Positions 26,403 through 35,323 are shown, numbered from the stretch's first letter. The stretch: DNA of 63,314 bases from Clostridiales bacterium (GCA_004556205.1 SFIL01000003.1:1-63314), one strand, 5' to 3'. Notes: a model not told the origin generated them from the letters alone. A program made the numbers and translations.

Positions 26403-27210
26403 GACTTACACATCCTTTATCCCAAGGCTGAAGCCTTCGGTAACCCTTTGCACCGCTGCGCATGAGACGGCGTATTTCTCGGCCGGAAATCTCCGTTTTT
26501 TCACGATACCGATACGAAAAATACAGCCGCAGAAGCGCCCCTGCCCGTGGGAAAGCGGCTGCGATCCACGCGCCCTTGTCATAAAAATACTTTTCGTGAT
26601 AGCCGGTAAACCATGAGGAGGAATCTTTGGAACACGCGCCCAAAACAAAGCTGTGGGCGTAAAGCTTCAAGCCCTTTCGCAGACAGTCGAGAAGGAACAG
26701 CGAGTCCTCTCCGCTGCCGTAGATGCAGCCGCCGCCGAACATATGGGAAAAGCAGACGCGCGCCTGCATAAGCGCAGACCGTCTTGCCGCTAAAACATAT
26801 GTTCCGTATTTAAGAGAATTCCAATAGTGCAGTCTCTTCACCGGATTGCGCCTTTTTTCTATGATCTGTCCATTTTTGATAAGATCGACGCTGAATGCAA
26901 GCAGGTCAGCTTGCGGCAACTCATCAAATGCCCGCGTGACAGCCTCAGCATAACCGTCATAATACGTAATATCGTCATCGGCAAAAAGGACAAGTTCGGA
27001 CTCTGCCGCCAGCAGCGCAAGGTTGCGGTTTAAGCCGACACCGCGTGTTGCCGTGGAGAGCATTGTCACCTTGTGTCCTTCGAGCGATGTCACCCTTGTT
27101 TCGTTCCTGCCGCATTGATTCGCAAAAATCACATCGGATTGTATATTCATCGTTCTGAACTTTGACAGATCTGTTTGATCCATCGTCGCGCACAGCACCG
27201 TCAGTCGCAT
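26362..27210 (-). CDS. Family 2-like glycosyltransferase
   Basis: A 282-residue GT-A protein. The start MRLTVLCATMDQTDLSKF, then GVGLNRNLALLAAESELV and the acidic cluster FADDDITYYDGY mark the nucleotide-sugar site; GGGCIYGSGEDSLFLLDCL is the later acceptor/catalytic region. It lacks long membrane segments. Within the polysaccharide operon, 14 bases after tagD. Confidence 0.82.
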   Translation of the reverse strand: MRLTVLCATMDQTDLSKFRTMNIQSDVIFANQCGRNETRVTSLEGHKVTMLSTATRGVGLNRNLALLAAESELVLFADDDITYYDGYAEAVTRAFDELPQADLLAFSVDLIKNGQIIEKRRNPVKRLHYWNSLKYGTYVLAARRSALMQARVCFSHMFGGGCIYGSGEDSLFLLDCLRKGLKLYAHSFVLGACSKDSSSWFTGYHEKYFYDKGAWIAAAFPRAGALLRLYFSYRYREKTEISGREIRRLMRSGAKGYRRLQPWDKGCVSRETDFDSGKQLPV

Positions 27211-27224
27211 TTTGTTTTCTCCGT

Positions 27225-27614
27225 TCAGTGATTTAAGTCCTGTTTGATCTTAGTGCTGGAAATCTCCTTCGTGCGGGGCAGATACACAACCTCGCATTGC
27301 TCCTTGAGGAAATCAAACTTTCCTTTCCAGTCATCCCCGATGACAAAGGTATCTACATGGTACAGCGCAATGTCGGTCTTCTTCTGCTCCCAGCTCTCCT
27401 CCGGTATGACCAAATCAACATAACGGATGGCTTCCACCAGCTCCTTGCGCTGCGCATAACCGAAATAACAAGTCTTGTGCTTCATCTCGCGGTTGAATTC
27501 GTCCGTTGAAAGGGCAACAATCAGATAATCGCCGAGCTGCTTTGCGCGGCGGAGCAGATTAATATGACCGTAATGCAGCAAGTCAAAAGTGCCGTATGTA
27601 ATTACCCTCTTCAT
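27225..27614 (-). CDS. tagD: Glycerol-3-phosphate cytidylyltransferase
   Basis: A 129-residue protein, the normal size for TagD/TarD. It has the HxGH motif in TFDLLHYGHINLLRRAK and the late RTKEISSTKIKQDL signature. It makes CDP-glycerol from CTP and glycerol 3-phosphate. The start overlaps the stop of the CDP-glycerol glycerophosphotransferase gene (ATGA), so donor synthesis and transfer are coupled. No tagO/tagA/tagB genes are nearby, so glycerol-phosphate is probably a decoration or a bridge in this polysaccharide rather than a full wall teichoic acid. Confidence 0.93.
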   Translation of the reverse strand: MKRVITYGTFDLLHYGHINLLRRAKQLGDYLIVALSTDEFNREMKHKTCYFGYAQRKELVEAIRYVDLVIPEESWEQKKTDIALYHVDTFVIGDDWKGKFDFLKEQCEVVYLPRTKEISSTKIKQDLNH

Positions 27615-28792
27615 AGCTTCAGTCTCCTTTGCATTTCATCGACAACGGCATCCGTCGCATTACCCGCATACGGCGCAAAGCGGCGGCGGAATCGCTCTGT
27701 TTGCGCCGAAGCTTCAGCCTTATCCAAATGCGTTATCGCGTCCAGGATCTCGTCCTCCGTCTTGCAAACCGGACAAGGAAGGTTCTCCGCCAAATCGAGA
27801 TACAGTCCGCGTTTTTCCTTGTATTCCTCCAAATCATACGCAAAGCAAAGCATCGGAATGCCCAGAATGGAGGCATCGATAAACGCGCTGGAATAGTCGG
27901 AAAGCAGCACGTCCGCAACGGCATAGAGATCATTCAGCCGTTCATATGAGGAAACATTGCGAACAAATTCATTTTCCGTCAGCGCAAGCGCGGCGCTCAC
28001 GGCATAATGCGCACGGATTAGGATCACATACTCTCCACCCAAGACCCTCTCCCATTTTTTCAGATTCATCGGCGGAGCAAGGTAGGTTTCCTTCCTCTCG
28101 TTCAGCAAATACTCCCGATAAGTCGGCATATAGAGCAGCACCTTTTTGTCCTTCGGGATACCCAGCGCATTGCGAATCTCAGCTCTTTCCTTGTCGGAAT
28201 AACGTAAAAGCGCGTCGTTCCTCGGAAGGTCACACAGCATAAATGTGCTTTCCTCCGCGAGCAGCACCCGCGCAAGGATCTCGCGGTCATAAGCACTCTG
28301 CGCACAGCGGATCGCCGTTTTATCCTTTGACCCTACATAGCGGTTTTTCTTTACTGCGTTGATATGCTCTTCACCGCAAATTTTTTTGAGCGGCGTACCA
28401 TGCCACGTCTCCACACGCAGGATCTTCGGATTTCTCAATTCAAAGCCGCGATCCATGCATGAATTGCTCACCCATACACGGGAGGTGAACAGCGTGCGGA
28501 AAAATCGGAGGGAATCTATTCTGACCTTTTCGCCGCGCGGCAGTGAAAAGCGTTCCGGCTCGACAAAAGCCCAAATCAGTTTCCAGTCGTCAAATTCCTT
28601 TCTGCGGCAGATTTCCTCGTAAAGTGCTCGGGGACTGTCGTCAAAGTTTCGCCCGCCGAAGGAGGAAAAGAGCATTGTCTTTTGCCGAATCGGGAACAGA
28701 TATGTAATTTTCATAGCACCGCGTATGACAGCGCGGCAGAGGCTGAGCAGCGAGGCGTGTCTTTTCAAAAAATTGATAAAGCGTAGTCTCAT
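27611..28792 (-). CDS. CDP-glycerol glycerophosphotransferase (TagB/TagF-like)
   Basis: A 393-residue single-domain enzyme, much shorter than polymerising TagF. It contains VETWHGTPLKKI, LLYMPTYREYL, VLLSDYSSAFIDASILGIPM and CFAYDLEEYKEKRGLYLD, the CDP-glycerol transferase signatures. It would move glycerol phosphate from CDP-glycerol (made by the next gene) to a glycan. The short length suggests addition of one or few units. It lies between tagD and a family 2 glycosyltransferase. Confidence 0.88.
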   Translation of the reverse strand: MRLRFINFLKRHASLLSLCRAVIRGAMKITYLFPIRQKTMLFSSFGGRNFDDSPRALYEEICRRKEFDDWKLIWAFVEPERFSLPRGEKVRIDSLRFFRTLFTSRVWVSNSCMDRGFELRNPKILRVETWHGTPLKKICGEEHINAVKKNRYVGSKDKTAIRCAQSAYDREILARVLLAEESTFMLCDLPRNDALLRYSDKERAEIRNALGIPKDKKVLLYMPTYREYLLNERKETYLAPPMNLKKWERVLGGEYVILIRAHYAVSAALALTENEFVRNVSSYERLNDLYAVADVLLSDYSSAFIDASILGIPMLCFAYDLEEYKEKRGLYLDLAENLPCPVCKTEDEILDAITHLDKAEASAQTERFRRRFAPYAGNATDAVVDEMQRRLKL

Positions 28793-28835
28793 TTTTCCCC
28801 ACCAAAACTATTGTCGTTCCGCAAAAGCGGCGCGT

Positions 28836-29621
28836 TTATCTCCGCAGTCCGATATACTTCTTCATGCCGCAGCAGGCATACTGCACAAAGCTGAGCGCAG
28901 CGCGGAAAAACGGCAAATGAAGCTGCTTGCGGTAAATTCTCCAATGATACCGCGCACAGCGCAGCTTATCTGAGGAACGCGACTGCGGCATCAGGCGGTA
29001 TGCGCCGAGCACCTCCGTGCATCCGACGGCACGCTTGCCCTCCTGTAAAAGCTGCATCCAAAGGAGAAAGTCCTCGGAGTAATCCTTTGCGGTGCCAAAC
29101 GGCTCCGGACCCAGCACAGAGGCCTTCAGCAGTGCCGTCGAGCAGCTTATTACATTGCTTGAAAGCATTTTTGTAAAGTTTGTTTCCGGCGGCACAATGA
29201 ACGCCCTTTGCCGCGGATTCTCACGTTCCTCCACAAGGTCATAGGAGCAATACACAATATCCGCGTCGGTTTCTTCCGCCAGGGCGAGCTGCTTTTCCAG
29301 CTTTTCAGGATACCAGTAGTCGTCCCCGTCCAGCAAGGCGATATAGGTGCCCTGTGCCGCCGCAATGCCGCGATTGCGTGTTAGCGCCACACCGCAGTTG
29401 GACTCATTGGTAAGCACGCGCACCCGCCCGTCCCGTGCCGCGAGTGTCTCGGCAACAGCGGCGGTTTCGTCCGTGGAGGCATCATCGACAATCAGCAGTT
29501 CCAAATCGGAAAACGACTGCGAGAGAACGGATTCAACCGCCTTTTCAATATAATTTGCCACATTATATGCCGGTACCACAACCGATACCAACGGCACTTT
29601 GTTCTGATCTGTATTTTTCAA
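28836..29621 (-). CDS. Family 2 glycosyltransferase, first gene of the polysaccharide operon
   Basis: A 261-residue GT-A enzyme with LVSVVVPAYNVANYIEKAVESV in outline, LLIVDDASTDET, NCGVALTRNRGI and ALLDGDDYWYPEKL. It is closest in style to clostridial capsular transferases. The start is TTG at 29621 behind AGAGGGG. It leads a run of genes that continues with few gaps to 14.2 kb. Confidence 0.85.
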   Translation of the reverse strand: MKNTDQNKVPLVSVVVPAYNVANYIEKAVESVLSQSFSDLELLIVDDASTDETAAVAETLAARDGRVRVLTNESNCGVALTRNRGIAAAQGTYIALLDGDDYWYPEKLEKQLALAEETDADIVYCSYDLVEERENPRQRAFIVPPETNFTKMLSSNVISCSTALLKASVLGPEPFGTAKDYSEDFLLWMQLLQEGKRAVGCTEVLGAYRLMPQSRSSDKLRCARYHWRIYRKQLHLPFFRAALSFVQYACCGMKKYIGLRR

Positions 29622-29874
29622 AGCCGTACCCCTCTTCTGTAAGACCCATTCCCAAGGCAGTCGAGTCTGCCGATTTTCGTGTGCCTACCCCATGATAAAT
29701 ATACTTATTGATCATAGCACAAAAGCCCTGAAAAATCTACATTTATTTCCCCGATTCTGCCCTTTTTCGGCGTATTGACTCAGCAGTGGAACTTGCTGCC
29801 GCTCAAAAAACTCCGAAAAGGCCGACTCCCTCCAAAAAGTAGTCAAAAAAAGCCACAAAATATCGAAAAAATCA
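29622..29874. other. Intergenic region upstream of the polysaccharide operon
   Basis: AT-rich DNA between two divergent operons, together with the promoter that follows. On the minus strand a TATGAT at 29711–29716 could be the -10 box of the polysaccharide operon, but no good -35 box is seen. I find no gene, RNA fold or repeat that I can support here. Confidence 0.4.
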
Positions 29875-29903
29875 TTGACATTCCAAGCTCCCGCATATAT
29901 AGT
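29875..29903 (+). promoter_or_regulatory. Promoter of potABCD
   Basis: TTGACA and TATAGT are separated by exactly 17 bases; the potA start follows after a leader of about 55 bases with GGGGGAGG as ribosome-binding site. Confidence 0.75.
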
Positions 29904-29965
29904 TCAAAATAGAGTTTTTTCGGCCTGTGCCGAGAGGCTACTATATTAGAAATGGGGGAGGATAA

Positions 29966-31090
29966 ATGTCCCAGGAGCTGATCCGTTTGACAGACCTTGT
30001 GATGGAGTTTGACGGGGAGCGAATTTTAGATTCCATCAATCTTTACATCAACGACAAGGAATTCCTTACCTTACTGGGTCCAAGCGGCTGCGGTAAGACC
30101 ACCACACTTCGTGTCATCGGAGGCTTTTTAACGCCGACATCCGGCGATGTTCTGTTCGATGGCAAGCGCATCAACGATGTGCCCGCCTACCAGCGAAGAA
30201 TCAACACGGTCTTCCAGCGATACGCACTTTTCCCGCACCTCGATGTCTATGATAATATTGCCTTCGGGCTTCGCATTGCGAAGCATCCGGAGCAGGAGAT
30301 CGACGAGCGCGTAACGGAAATGCTGGAGATCGTTTCACTCAAGGGATTTGAAAACCGCAAGGTCACTTCCCTCTCCGGCGGTCAGCAGCAGCGCGTGGCA
30401 ATCGCGCGTGCGCTCATTAACCGGCCGAAGGTGCTTTTGCTTGATGAACCGCTGGGCGCACTTGATCTTCGTCTGCGTAAGGATATGCAGAACGAGCTGA
30501 AGCGCATCCAGCAGGCGATGGGCATTACCTTTATCTACGTCACGCACGATCAGGAGGAAGCGCTCACTATGTCCGACACCATCGTCGTCATGAACAAGGG
30601 CAAAATCCAACAGATCGGCACGCCGGAGGATATATACAATGAGCCGAAAAACGCGTTCGTCGCCGACTTTATCGGCGAGTCGAACATCTTGGACGGCATC
30701 ATGCTTGAAGACTGCCTTGTAAAGTTCTTTGGCAGACAGTTCAAATGTGTGGACAAGGGCTTTGAGAAAAACGAGCCGGTTGACGTCGTAATCCGCCCCG
30801 AGGATATTGACATTGTCAGCGCCGATGAGGGACACCTCTGCGGCACGGTCACGTCTGTCACCTTTAAGGGCGTACATTATGATACCATCGTCGATTTCAA
30901 GGGCTTTAAGTGGCTCATTCAGACGACAGACTACTGCCCTGTCGGCTCTTATATTGGAATTCGTCTGAACCCCGAGGATATTCACATCATGCATAAGAGC
31001 GAGTACTCCGGTATGTTCGGCGACTACAGCTCCTATTCCGCGGAATATGACGAAATCGCGGACGCGGAGGGCGGCGAAGATGAAGAGTAA
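29966..31090 (+). CDS. potA: Spermidine/putrescine ABC importer, ATP-binding protein
   Basis: A 374-residue ABC ATPase. Walker A is GPSGCGKTT, the signature LSGGQQQRVAIARA, Walker B LLLDEPLGALD, and the switch histidine is in VTHDQEEAL. The C-terminal TOBE-like regulatory domain (about 240–360) contains VDVVIRPEDIDI. First gene of a four-gene polyamine import operon; its last bases overlap the potB start. The acidic tail (residues 360–374) is a little longer than in typical PotA. Confidence 0.94.
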   Translation: MSQELIRLTDLVMEFDGERILDSINLYINDKEFLTLLGPSGCGKTTTLRVIGGFLTPTSGDVLFDGKRINDVPAYQRRINTVFQRYALFPHLDVYDNIAFGLRIAKHPEQEIDERVTEMLEIVSLKGFENRKVTSLSGGQQQRVAIARALINRPKVLLLDEPLGALDLRLRKDMQNELKRIQQAMGITFIYVTHDQEEALTMSDTIVVMNKGKIQQIGTPEDIYNEPKNAFVADFIGESNILDGIMLEDCLVKFFGRQFKCVDKGFEKNEPVDVVIRPEDIDIVSADEGHLCGTVTSVTFKGVHYDTIVDFKGFKWLIQTTDYCPVGSYIGIRLNPEDIHIMHKSEYSGMFGDYSSYSAEYDEIADAEGGEDEE

Positions 31091-31898
31091 ATGGCTTTCC
31101 GGTCCGTATATCCTTTGGATGGTGCTGTTTACCATCATTCCGCTCGGCGTCGTGCTGTACTACGCGCTCACCGATTCCATCACGGGTGAGTTCACGCTGT
31201 CCAACTTTGCAAACTTTGTTGACTACTGGCCGATCTTTCTCCGCTCGATTTGGCTGAGTATTTTTGCAACGCTGATCTGTCTTCTGATCGGCTACCCCGT
31301 TGCGTATTTTATCGCCCACTGCAAGCCGAGAACGCAAAGGCTTTTGCAGATGCTCATCATGCTGCCGATGTGCATGAGCTTTTTGCTCCGCACGCTGGCA
31401 TGGGTCGCCCTGTTGGATGATACCGGCATCATCAACAACATCATCCGCTCGCTGGGTCTGTCTCCCCTGCCGCTGATCCGCAACAACGGTGCCGTCATTC
31501 TCGGCATGGTGTATAACTATCTGCCGTATATGATTCTGCCGCTTTACACGGTCATAATGAAGATTGATCCGCGCCTGATCGAGGCGGCGGAGGACTTAGG
31601 CTGTAACAGCCGTCGCGTCTTCACCAAGGTCACGCTGCCGCTGTCCGTTCCCGGCATCGTATCGGGTATCACGATGGTGTTCGTGCCTGCCGTTTCGACC
31701 TTCTATATCTCCCAAAAGCTCGGCTCGCCCGGCACAATTCTGATCGGTGACGTAATCGAGTCGCAGTTCAAGGCCGCCTATAACCCGAACCTCGGTGCCG
31801 CCCTGTCCCTCGTTCTGATGCTTCTCATTTTTGTATGTGTGGGCATTATGAATCGGTTTACGGACGAGGAAGATGAAGAAAGCATGGTGACATTATGA
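31080..31898 (+). CDS. potB: Spermidine/putrescine ABC importer, permease subunit B
   Basis: A 272-residue permease with six predicted membrane helices and the EAA coupling motif EAAEDLGCNSRRVFTKVTLP near residue 175, which contacts PotA. The start ATG at 31080 lies inside the last codons of potA behind GAGGGCGG; an upstream in-frame ATG at 31047 would overlap more and is less likely. Its stop overlaps potC (ATGA). Confidence 0.93.
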   Translation: MKSKWLSGPYILWMVLFTIIPLGVVLYYALTDSITGEFTLSNFANFVDYWPIFLRSIWLSIFATLICLLIGYPVAYFIAHCKPRTQRLLQMLIMLPMCMSFLLRTLAWVALLDDTGIINNIIRSLGLSPLPLIRNNGAVILGMVYNYLPYMILPLYTVIMKIDPRLIEAAEDLGCNSRRVFTKVTLPLSVPGIVSGITMVFVPAVSTFYISQKLGSPGTILIGDVIESQFKAAYNPNLGAALSLVLMLLIFVCVGIMNRFTDEEDEESMVTL

Positions 31899-32722
31899 GA
31901 AGACTCAATAAGTATTTCACCATTCTTGTGTTCATCTTCCTCTACATCCCGATGGTTGTCCTTGCCGTTGCCTCGTTCAACGAGGGTATGGACATCGCGG
32001 TCTTTAAGGGCTTCACCTTTGACCAATATCGCGAGCTGTTCCGAGATGACACCCTGCTTGCGCTGCTGCGCAACTCTCTGATCATCGCTGTTCTGTCCAG
32101 CCTGATTGCCACTGTGCTCGGTACCGCTGCCGCTTTGGGCATTTTCCAAATGCGCGGCCGTCTCCGTTCGGCAGTCATGACCGTCACGAACATTCCGATG
32201 ACAAATCCCGAGATCGTCACGGGTGTTTCGATGGCGCTGCTGTTCGCCTTTGCAGGCATGATGCTGCGCATTAACTCGATTCTCGGTTTTTGGACGCTTT
32301 TAATCGCACACATCACCTTCAATCTGCCTTATGTCATTCTGAACGTCATGCCGAAGCTCTCGCAGATGGATCCCGATCTGACCGAGGCGGCGCTCGATCT
32401 CGGCTGCACGCCCATGCAGGCATTCTTTAAGGTCACGCTGCATGAGATTTTCCCTGGCATCGTTTCCGGCGCGTTGATGGCGTTTACGATGTCGCTCGAC
32501 GATTTCGTGATCTCCTATTTCGTTACCGGCTCGGGCTTTGTCACCCTGCCCGTTGAGATTTACAGCTACACGAAAAAGCCGATTCAGCCAAAGGTCTATG
32601 CGATGTTCACGTTAATTTTCATTGTCATTCTCGTGCTTATGGTCACGATGAACCTTCTGCAGGCACGAGACAAGCGCAAGCGTCAAAAACTCCACACAGT
32701 CAGGAGGCGCGGCACAAAATGA
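31895..32722 (+). CDS. potC: Spermidine/putrescine ABC importer, permease subunit C
   Basis: A 275-residue permease with six predicted helices and the EAA motif EAALDLGCTPMQAFFKVTLH near residue 165. It forms the membrane channel with PotB. Start and stop overlap potB and potD by ATGA, so the four genes are tightly coupled. The basic tail (RDKRKRQK) is cytoplasmic. Confidence 0.93.
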   Translation: MRRLNKYFTILVFIFLYIPMVVLAVASFNEGMDIAVFKGFTFDQYRELFRDDTLLALLRNSLIIAVLSSLIATVLGTAAALGIFQMRGRLRSAVMTVTNIPMTNPEIVTGVSMALLFAFAGMMLRINSILGFWTLLIAHITFNLPYVILNVMPKLSQMDPDLTEAALDLGCTPMQAFFKVTLHEIFPGIVSGALMAFTMSLDDFVISYFVTGSGFVTLPVEIYSYTKKPIQPKVYAMFTLIFIVILVLMVTMNLLQARDKRKRQKLHTVRRRGTK

Positions 32723-33921
32723 AACGACTGACTTCCGTTCTGCTTCTGCTGTTCGTTCTTTTCTCCGCCCTCCCGCTCACGGCGAGCGCCGCAGACGAGA
32801 CAGTAACGATCAACGTCTACAACTGGGGACAGTATATCGCCGACGGCACAGACGGCTATATGGACATCATAGACGAATTTGAGAAGGCCTACCCCAATAT
32901 TAAGGTCAATTATATGACCTTCGACAGCAACGAGAGCATGTACACCAAGCTCAAGACTGGCGGCTCGTCGTTTGACATCATCTTCCCGTCAGACTATATG
33001 GTGGAAAAGCTGATTGCCGAGGATATGCTCGAACCGCTTGATTTTGAGAATATTCCAAATGCCGCTCTGCTTGACGACAGCTTCCGCAATCCCTCCTACG
33101 ACCCTGAAGGCCGCTATTCCGTCCCGTATACTTGGGGCTGCGTCGGCATTATCTACAACACGCAGTATGTCAACGAAGCGGATGTTACGGGCTGGGAGCT
33201 GCTTTGGAATCCGACCTACGCGGGGAAGATTTTGATGTTTGACAACCCTCGTGATGCCTTTGCCATTGCGCAGTTTGAGGAAGGACTCGACATCAACACC
33301 GAGGATCCCGAAGAGCTTGCCGTCGCTGCGGAAAAGCTGCGTCAGGAAAAGAATTTGGTGCAGGCGTATGTCATGGATCAGATCTTTGACAAGATGGAGC
33401 GCGGTGAGGCATGGATTGCTCCCTACTATGCAGGTGACTATCTCTACATGGTGCAGGAAAACCCCGATCTTGCGTTCTACCTTCCCGAAGAGGGCTTTAA
33501 CCTCTTCGTTGATGCCATCTGCGTCCCGAAGGGCAGCGAGCATAAAAAAGAGGCAGAACTGTTCATCAACTTCCTGATCTCGCCGGAAATCTGCGGTGAA
33601 AATTTGGACTATCTCGGTTACTCCTCTCCCTATTCCGCCGCAAAGGAATACACGGATCCCGAGATTGCTGGGAATCCCGTTGCTTATCCCGACGAAGAAA
33701 CACTCGCGCGCGGGAAAAGCTTCAGCGCGTTGTCCGAAGAGGGCACGCAGAAGATGAACGAGCTTTGGCTTGCCGTCAAGACCGCCGACGCCTCGACAAC
33801 CTTCTATCTGATTCTGACGGGTGTCGCGATCGTTGCGGTAGTTTTCCTATGGGTTTTCTTCAAGGTGCGTAAGCGCCGCCGCAAGGCGCGCCGCTGTCAG
33901 AAGTGGCATACCAAACCATAA
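32719..33921 (+). CDS. potD: Spermidine/putrescine-binding protein with a C-terminal membrane anchor
   Basis: A 400-residue family 1 solute-binding protein. It has a signal peptide ending in SALPLTASAADE, then VNVYNWGQYIADG-like residues (INVYNWGQYI), the polyamine-site region DIIFPSDYMVEKL and VPYTWGCVGIIYNT. There is no lipobox cysteine; instead a hydrophobic helix at about 355–378 (YLILTGVAIVAVVFLWVFF) followed by a very basic tail anchors the C-terminus. Gram-positive PotD is usually a lipoprotein, so this anchoring is unusual. Last gene of the operon. Confidence 0.92.
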   Translation: MKRLTSVLLLLFVLFSALPLTASAADETVTINVYNWGQYIADGTDGYMDIIDEFEKAYPNIKVNYMTFDSNESMYTKLKTGGSSFDIIFPSDYMVEKLIAEDMLEPLDFENIPNAALLDDSFRNPSYDPEGRYSVPYTWGCVGIIYNTQYVNEADVTGWELLWNPTYAGKILMFDNPRDAFAIAQFEEGLDINTEDPEELAVAAEKLRQEKNLVQAYVMDQIFDKMERGEAWIAPYYAGDYLYMVQENPDLAFYLPEEGFNLFVDAICVPKGSEHKKEAELFINFLISPEICGENLDYLGYSSPYSAAKEYTDPEIAGNPVAYPDEETLARGKSFSALSEEGTQKMNELWLAVKTADASTTFYLILTGVAIVAVVFLWVFFKVRKRRRKARRCQKWHTKP

Positions 33922-33926
33922 AAGCC

Positions 33927-33961
33927 AACGGCTGCTGCAGAGCATTTCTGCAGCAGCCGTT
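33927..33961. terminator. Bidirectional terminator after potD
   Basis: A perfect 15-bp stem (AACGGCTGCTGCAGA and complement) with a 5-base loop sits between the convergent potD and cation exchanger genes; flanks are T-rich on the plus strand (TTATTATC). Confidence 0.8.
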
Positions 33962-33965
33962 ATTA

Positions 33966-34916
33966 TCACATCAGAACGGAATAAATCAGATACGCCGCAT
34001 AGCCGCCGACCATGATGATTCCCTGCGCTCTGTGGAATTTCTTAAAAATCAGTGTCGGTATCAGCGCGACCGCCGCAATAGCAAGACAGACGGGCATATC
34101 CAGCGCGAAGCTGTCCACAGGCACCTGCAAGGTTCCGCCGGAAATAAAGGCACAGATGGGAAGAATCATTGTGATGTCAATGATATTCGCGCCGATAATA
34201 TTGCCAACGGACATACTCCCCTGCTTTTTAATAAGCGCCGTGATCGCCGTGACCAGTTCGGGCAGCGAAGTGCCGATTGAGATCAGTGTAATAGCAATAA
34301 TGCGTTCGGGAACTCCCAGCAGTTTCGCCAGATACTTGCCGTTATCCACAAGCAGATTCGAGCCGAAGGCCAGCGCGGCAGCGCCGAGGACAAACTTGAG
34401 CAGATTCATCAGCAGTATCTTTTTCGTTACCTGCGGGCGCTCGCCGTGCTCCTTATTCTTCGAGGCAGAGTAGACATTTTCTGCAATAAAGGCAAGGAAT
34501 AGCATGATCAGCAGCACGGCATCCCAAAGCGTCAGAGCACCGTCCAAGCAGACCAAGAGCAGCGCGAGAATGCTTGTGAGCATCATGCCCGCTTTGACGC
34601 CGATCTGCGCACGCTTGATCGCCATTGGCATGAAGATCACCGACACAGCCATAATCAGACCCGTATTTGCCGTAACAGAGCCAATGGCATTTCCGATGGC
34701 GATCTCAGTGCTTCCGTTTGCCGCCGCGATAGCAGATGCAAAAACCTCCGGGAGCGTCGTTGCAATCGACACGACTGTTGCACCGACAATGAATTTCGGA
34801 ATGCCGGACGCCTCTGCCATCCATGTCGCCGCATCAACAAAGACATCACCGCCCTTGATAATCAGGCCAAGTCCGAGCAGGAACAAAAAAATTGCGGAAA
34901 CCGTTTCCCAAGTCAT
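33966..34916 (-). CDS. CaCA-family Na+/Ca2+-type cation exchanger
   Basis: A 316-residue membrane protein with about ten helices in two inverted halves. Each half carries an alpha-repeat: ATTLPEVFASA with AIGNAIGSVTANTG, and GTSLPELVTAI with SVGNIIGANIID. It belongs to the YrbG/CaxA group, which exchanges Na+ or H+ for divalent cations. The ATG at 34916 is preceded by AAGGAGG. Upstream is a manganese-type riboswitch, so Mn2+ export is a good guess for its job. It is a single-gene transcription unit facing potD. Confidence 0.9.
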   Translation of the reverse strand: MTWETVSAIFLFLLGLGLIIKGGDVFVDAATWMAEASGIPKFIVGATVVSIATTLPEVFASAIAAANGSTEIAIGNAIGSVTANTGLIMAVSVIFMPMAIKRAQIGVKAGMMLTSILALLLVCLDGALTLWDAVLLIMLFLAFIAENVYSASKNKEHGERPQVTKKILLMNLLKFVLGAAALAFGSNLLVDNGKYLAKLLGVPERIIAITLISIGTSLPELVTAITALIKKQGSMSVGNIIGANIIDITMILPICAFISGGTLQVPVDSFALDMPVCLAIAAVALIPTLIFKKFHRAQGIIMVGGYAAYLIYSVLM

Positions 34917-35102
34917 AAAAATCCTCCTTATCTTTTTCTGAGAAAGCTCCGAATCCGTCTGTAGAAGCGGTCGGTGAGAGATTTTGTTACAAATTAGGGC
35001 TTGAAAGCCGCAGAAATACATTGTGAATCTCAAGTTTTCAAACCAAAAGACACAACAAACGCTTCACCGAGCACCGCAGCCGCTCTGTTCAGGGCTTTCA
35101 TA

Positions 35103-35145
35103 ATAAAAAACGAGACTTTCGGCGCATTATGCCAAAAGTCTCGTT
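35103..35145 (-). terminator. Intrinsic terminator of the riboswitch expression platform
   Basis: On the minus strand AACGAGACTTT pairs with GAAAGTCTCGTT-type sequence around a loop containing GGCATAATGCGCC, followed by a run of T (TTTTTTATT). The 5' arm is the same sequence that closes the aptamer, so aptamer and terminator exclude each other. Confidence 0.8.
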
Positions 35146-35222
35146 CCTAAACAAAGTCAGGCGCATGACCACCGAAAAATCGGGCGGATGTTGACCATGC
35201 GATTTTAACTACTCCCTCTTAA
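35134..35222 (-). promoter_or_regulatory. yybP-ykoY (manganese) riboswitch aptamer
   Basis: Read on the minus strand the leader contains AAGAGGGAGTAG, a long hairpin (CGCATG...CATGCG) whose internal loop holds GTCAACAT and whose tip is CCGCC...GGTGG, a small CCTGA hairpin, and a closing ACGAGACTTTT. The GGGAGTAG, GTCAAC and C.AGAC elements and their order match the yybP-ykoY family, which binds Mn2+. Closing the aptamer would free the downstream gene from termination (an ON switch). It lies about 215 bases before a cation exchanger. Assignment is by eye, not by covariance search. Confidence 0.75.
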
Positions 35223-35229
35223 CAACGCG

Positions 35230-35258
35230 ATTATAACAGTTTTCCCACAGTTTGTCAA
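35230..35258 (-). promoter_or_regulatory. Consensus promoter of the riboswitch/exchanger unit
   Basis: On the minus strand TTGACA and TATAAT are exactly 17 bases apart, a perfect sigma-A promoter, starting transcription near 35222. Confidence 0.85.
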
Positions 35259-35294
35259 GAATAACCTTTTTCTCGCAAAACGGCGCGGCGGAGC

Positions 35295-35323
35295 TTGCTT
35301 TCTTTTGAAAAACATGTTATAAT
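35295..35323 (+). promoter_or_regulatory. Promoter of the ABC exporter operon
   Basis: TTGCTT and TATAAT are 17 bases apart, with an extended -10 (TG one base before TATAAT). It is divergent from the riboswitch promoter. Confidence 0.65.
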
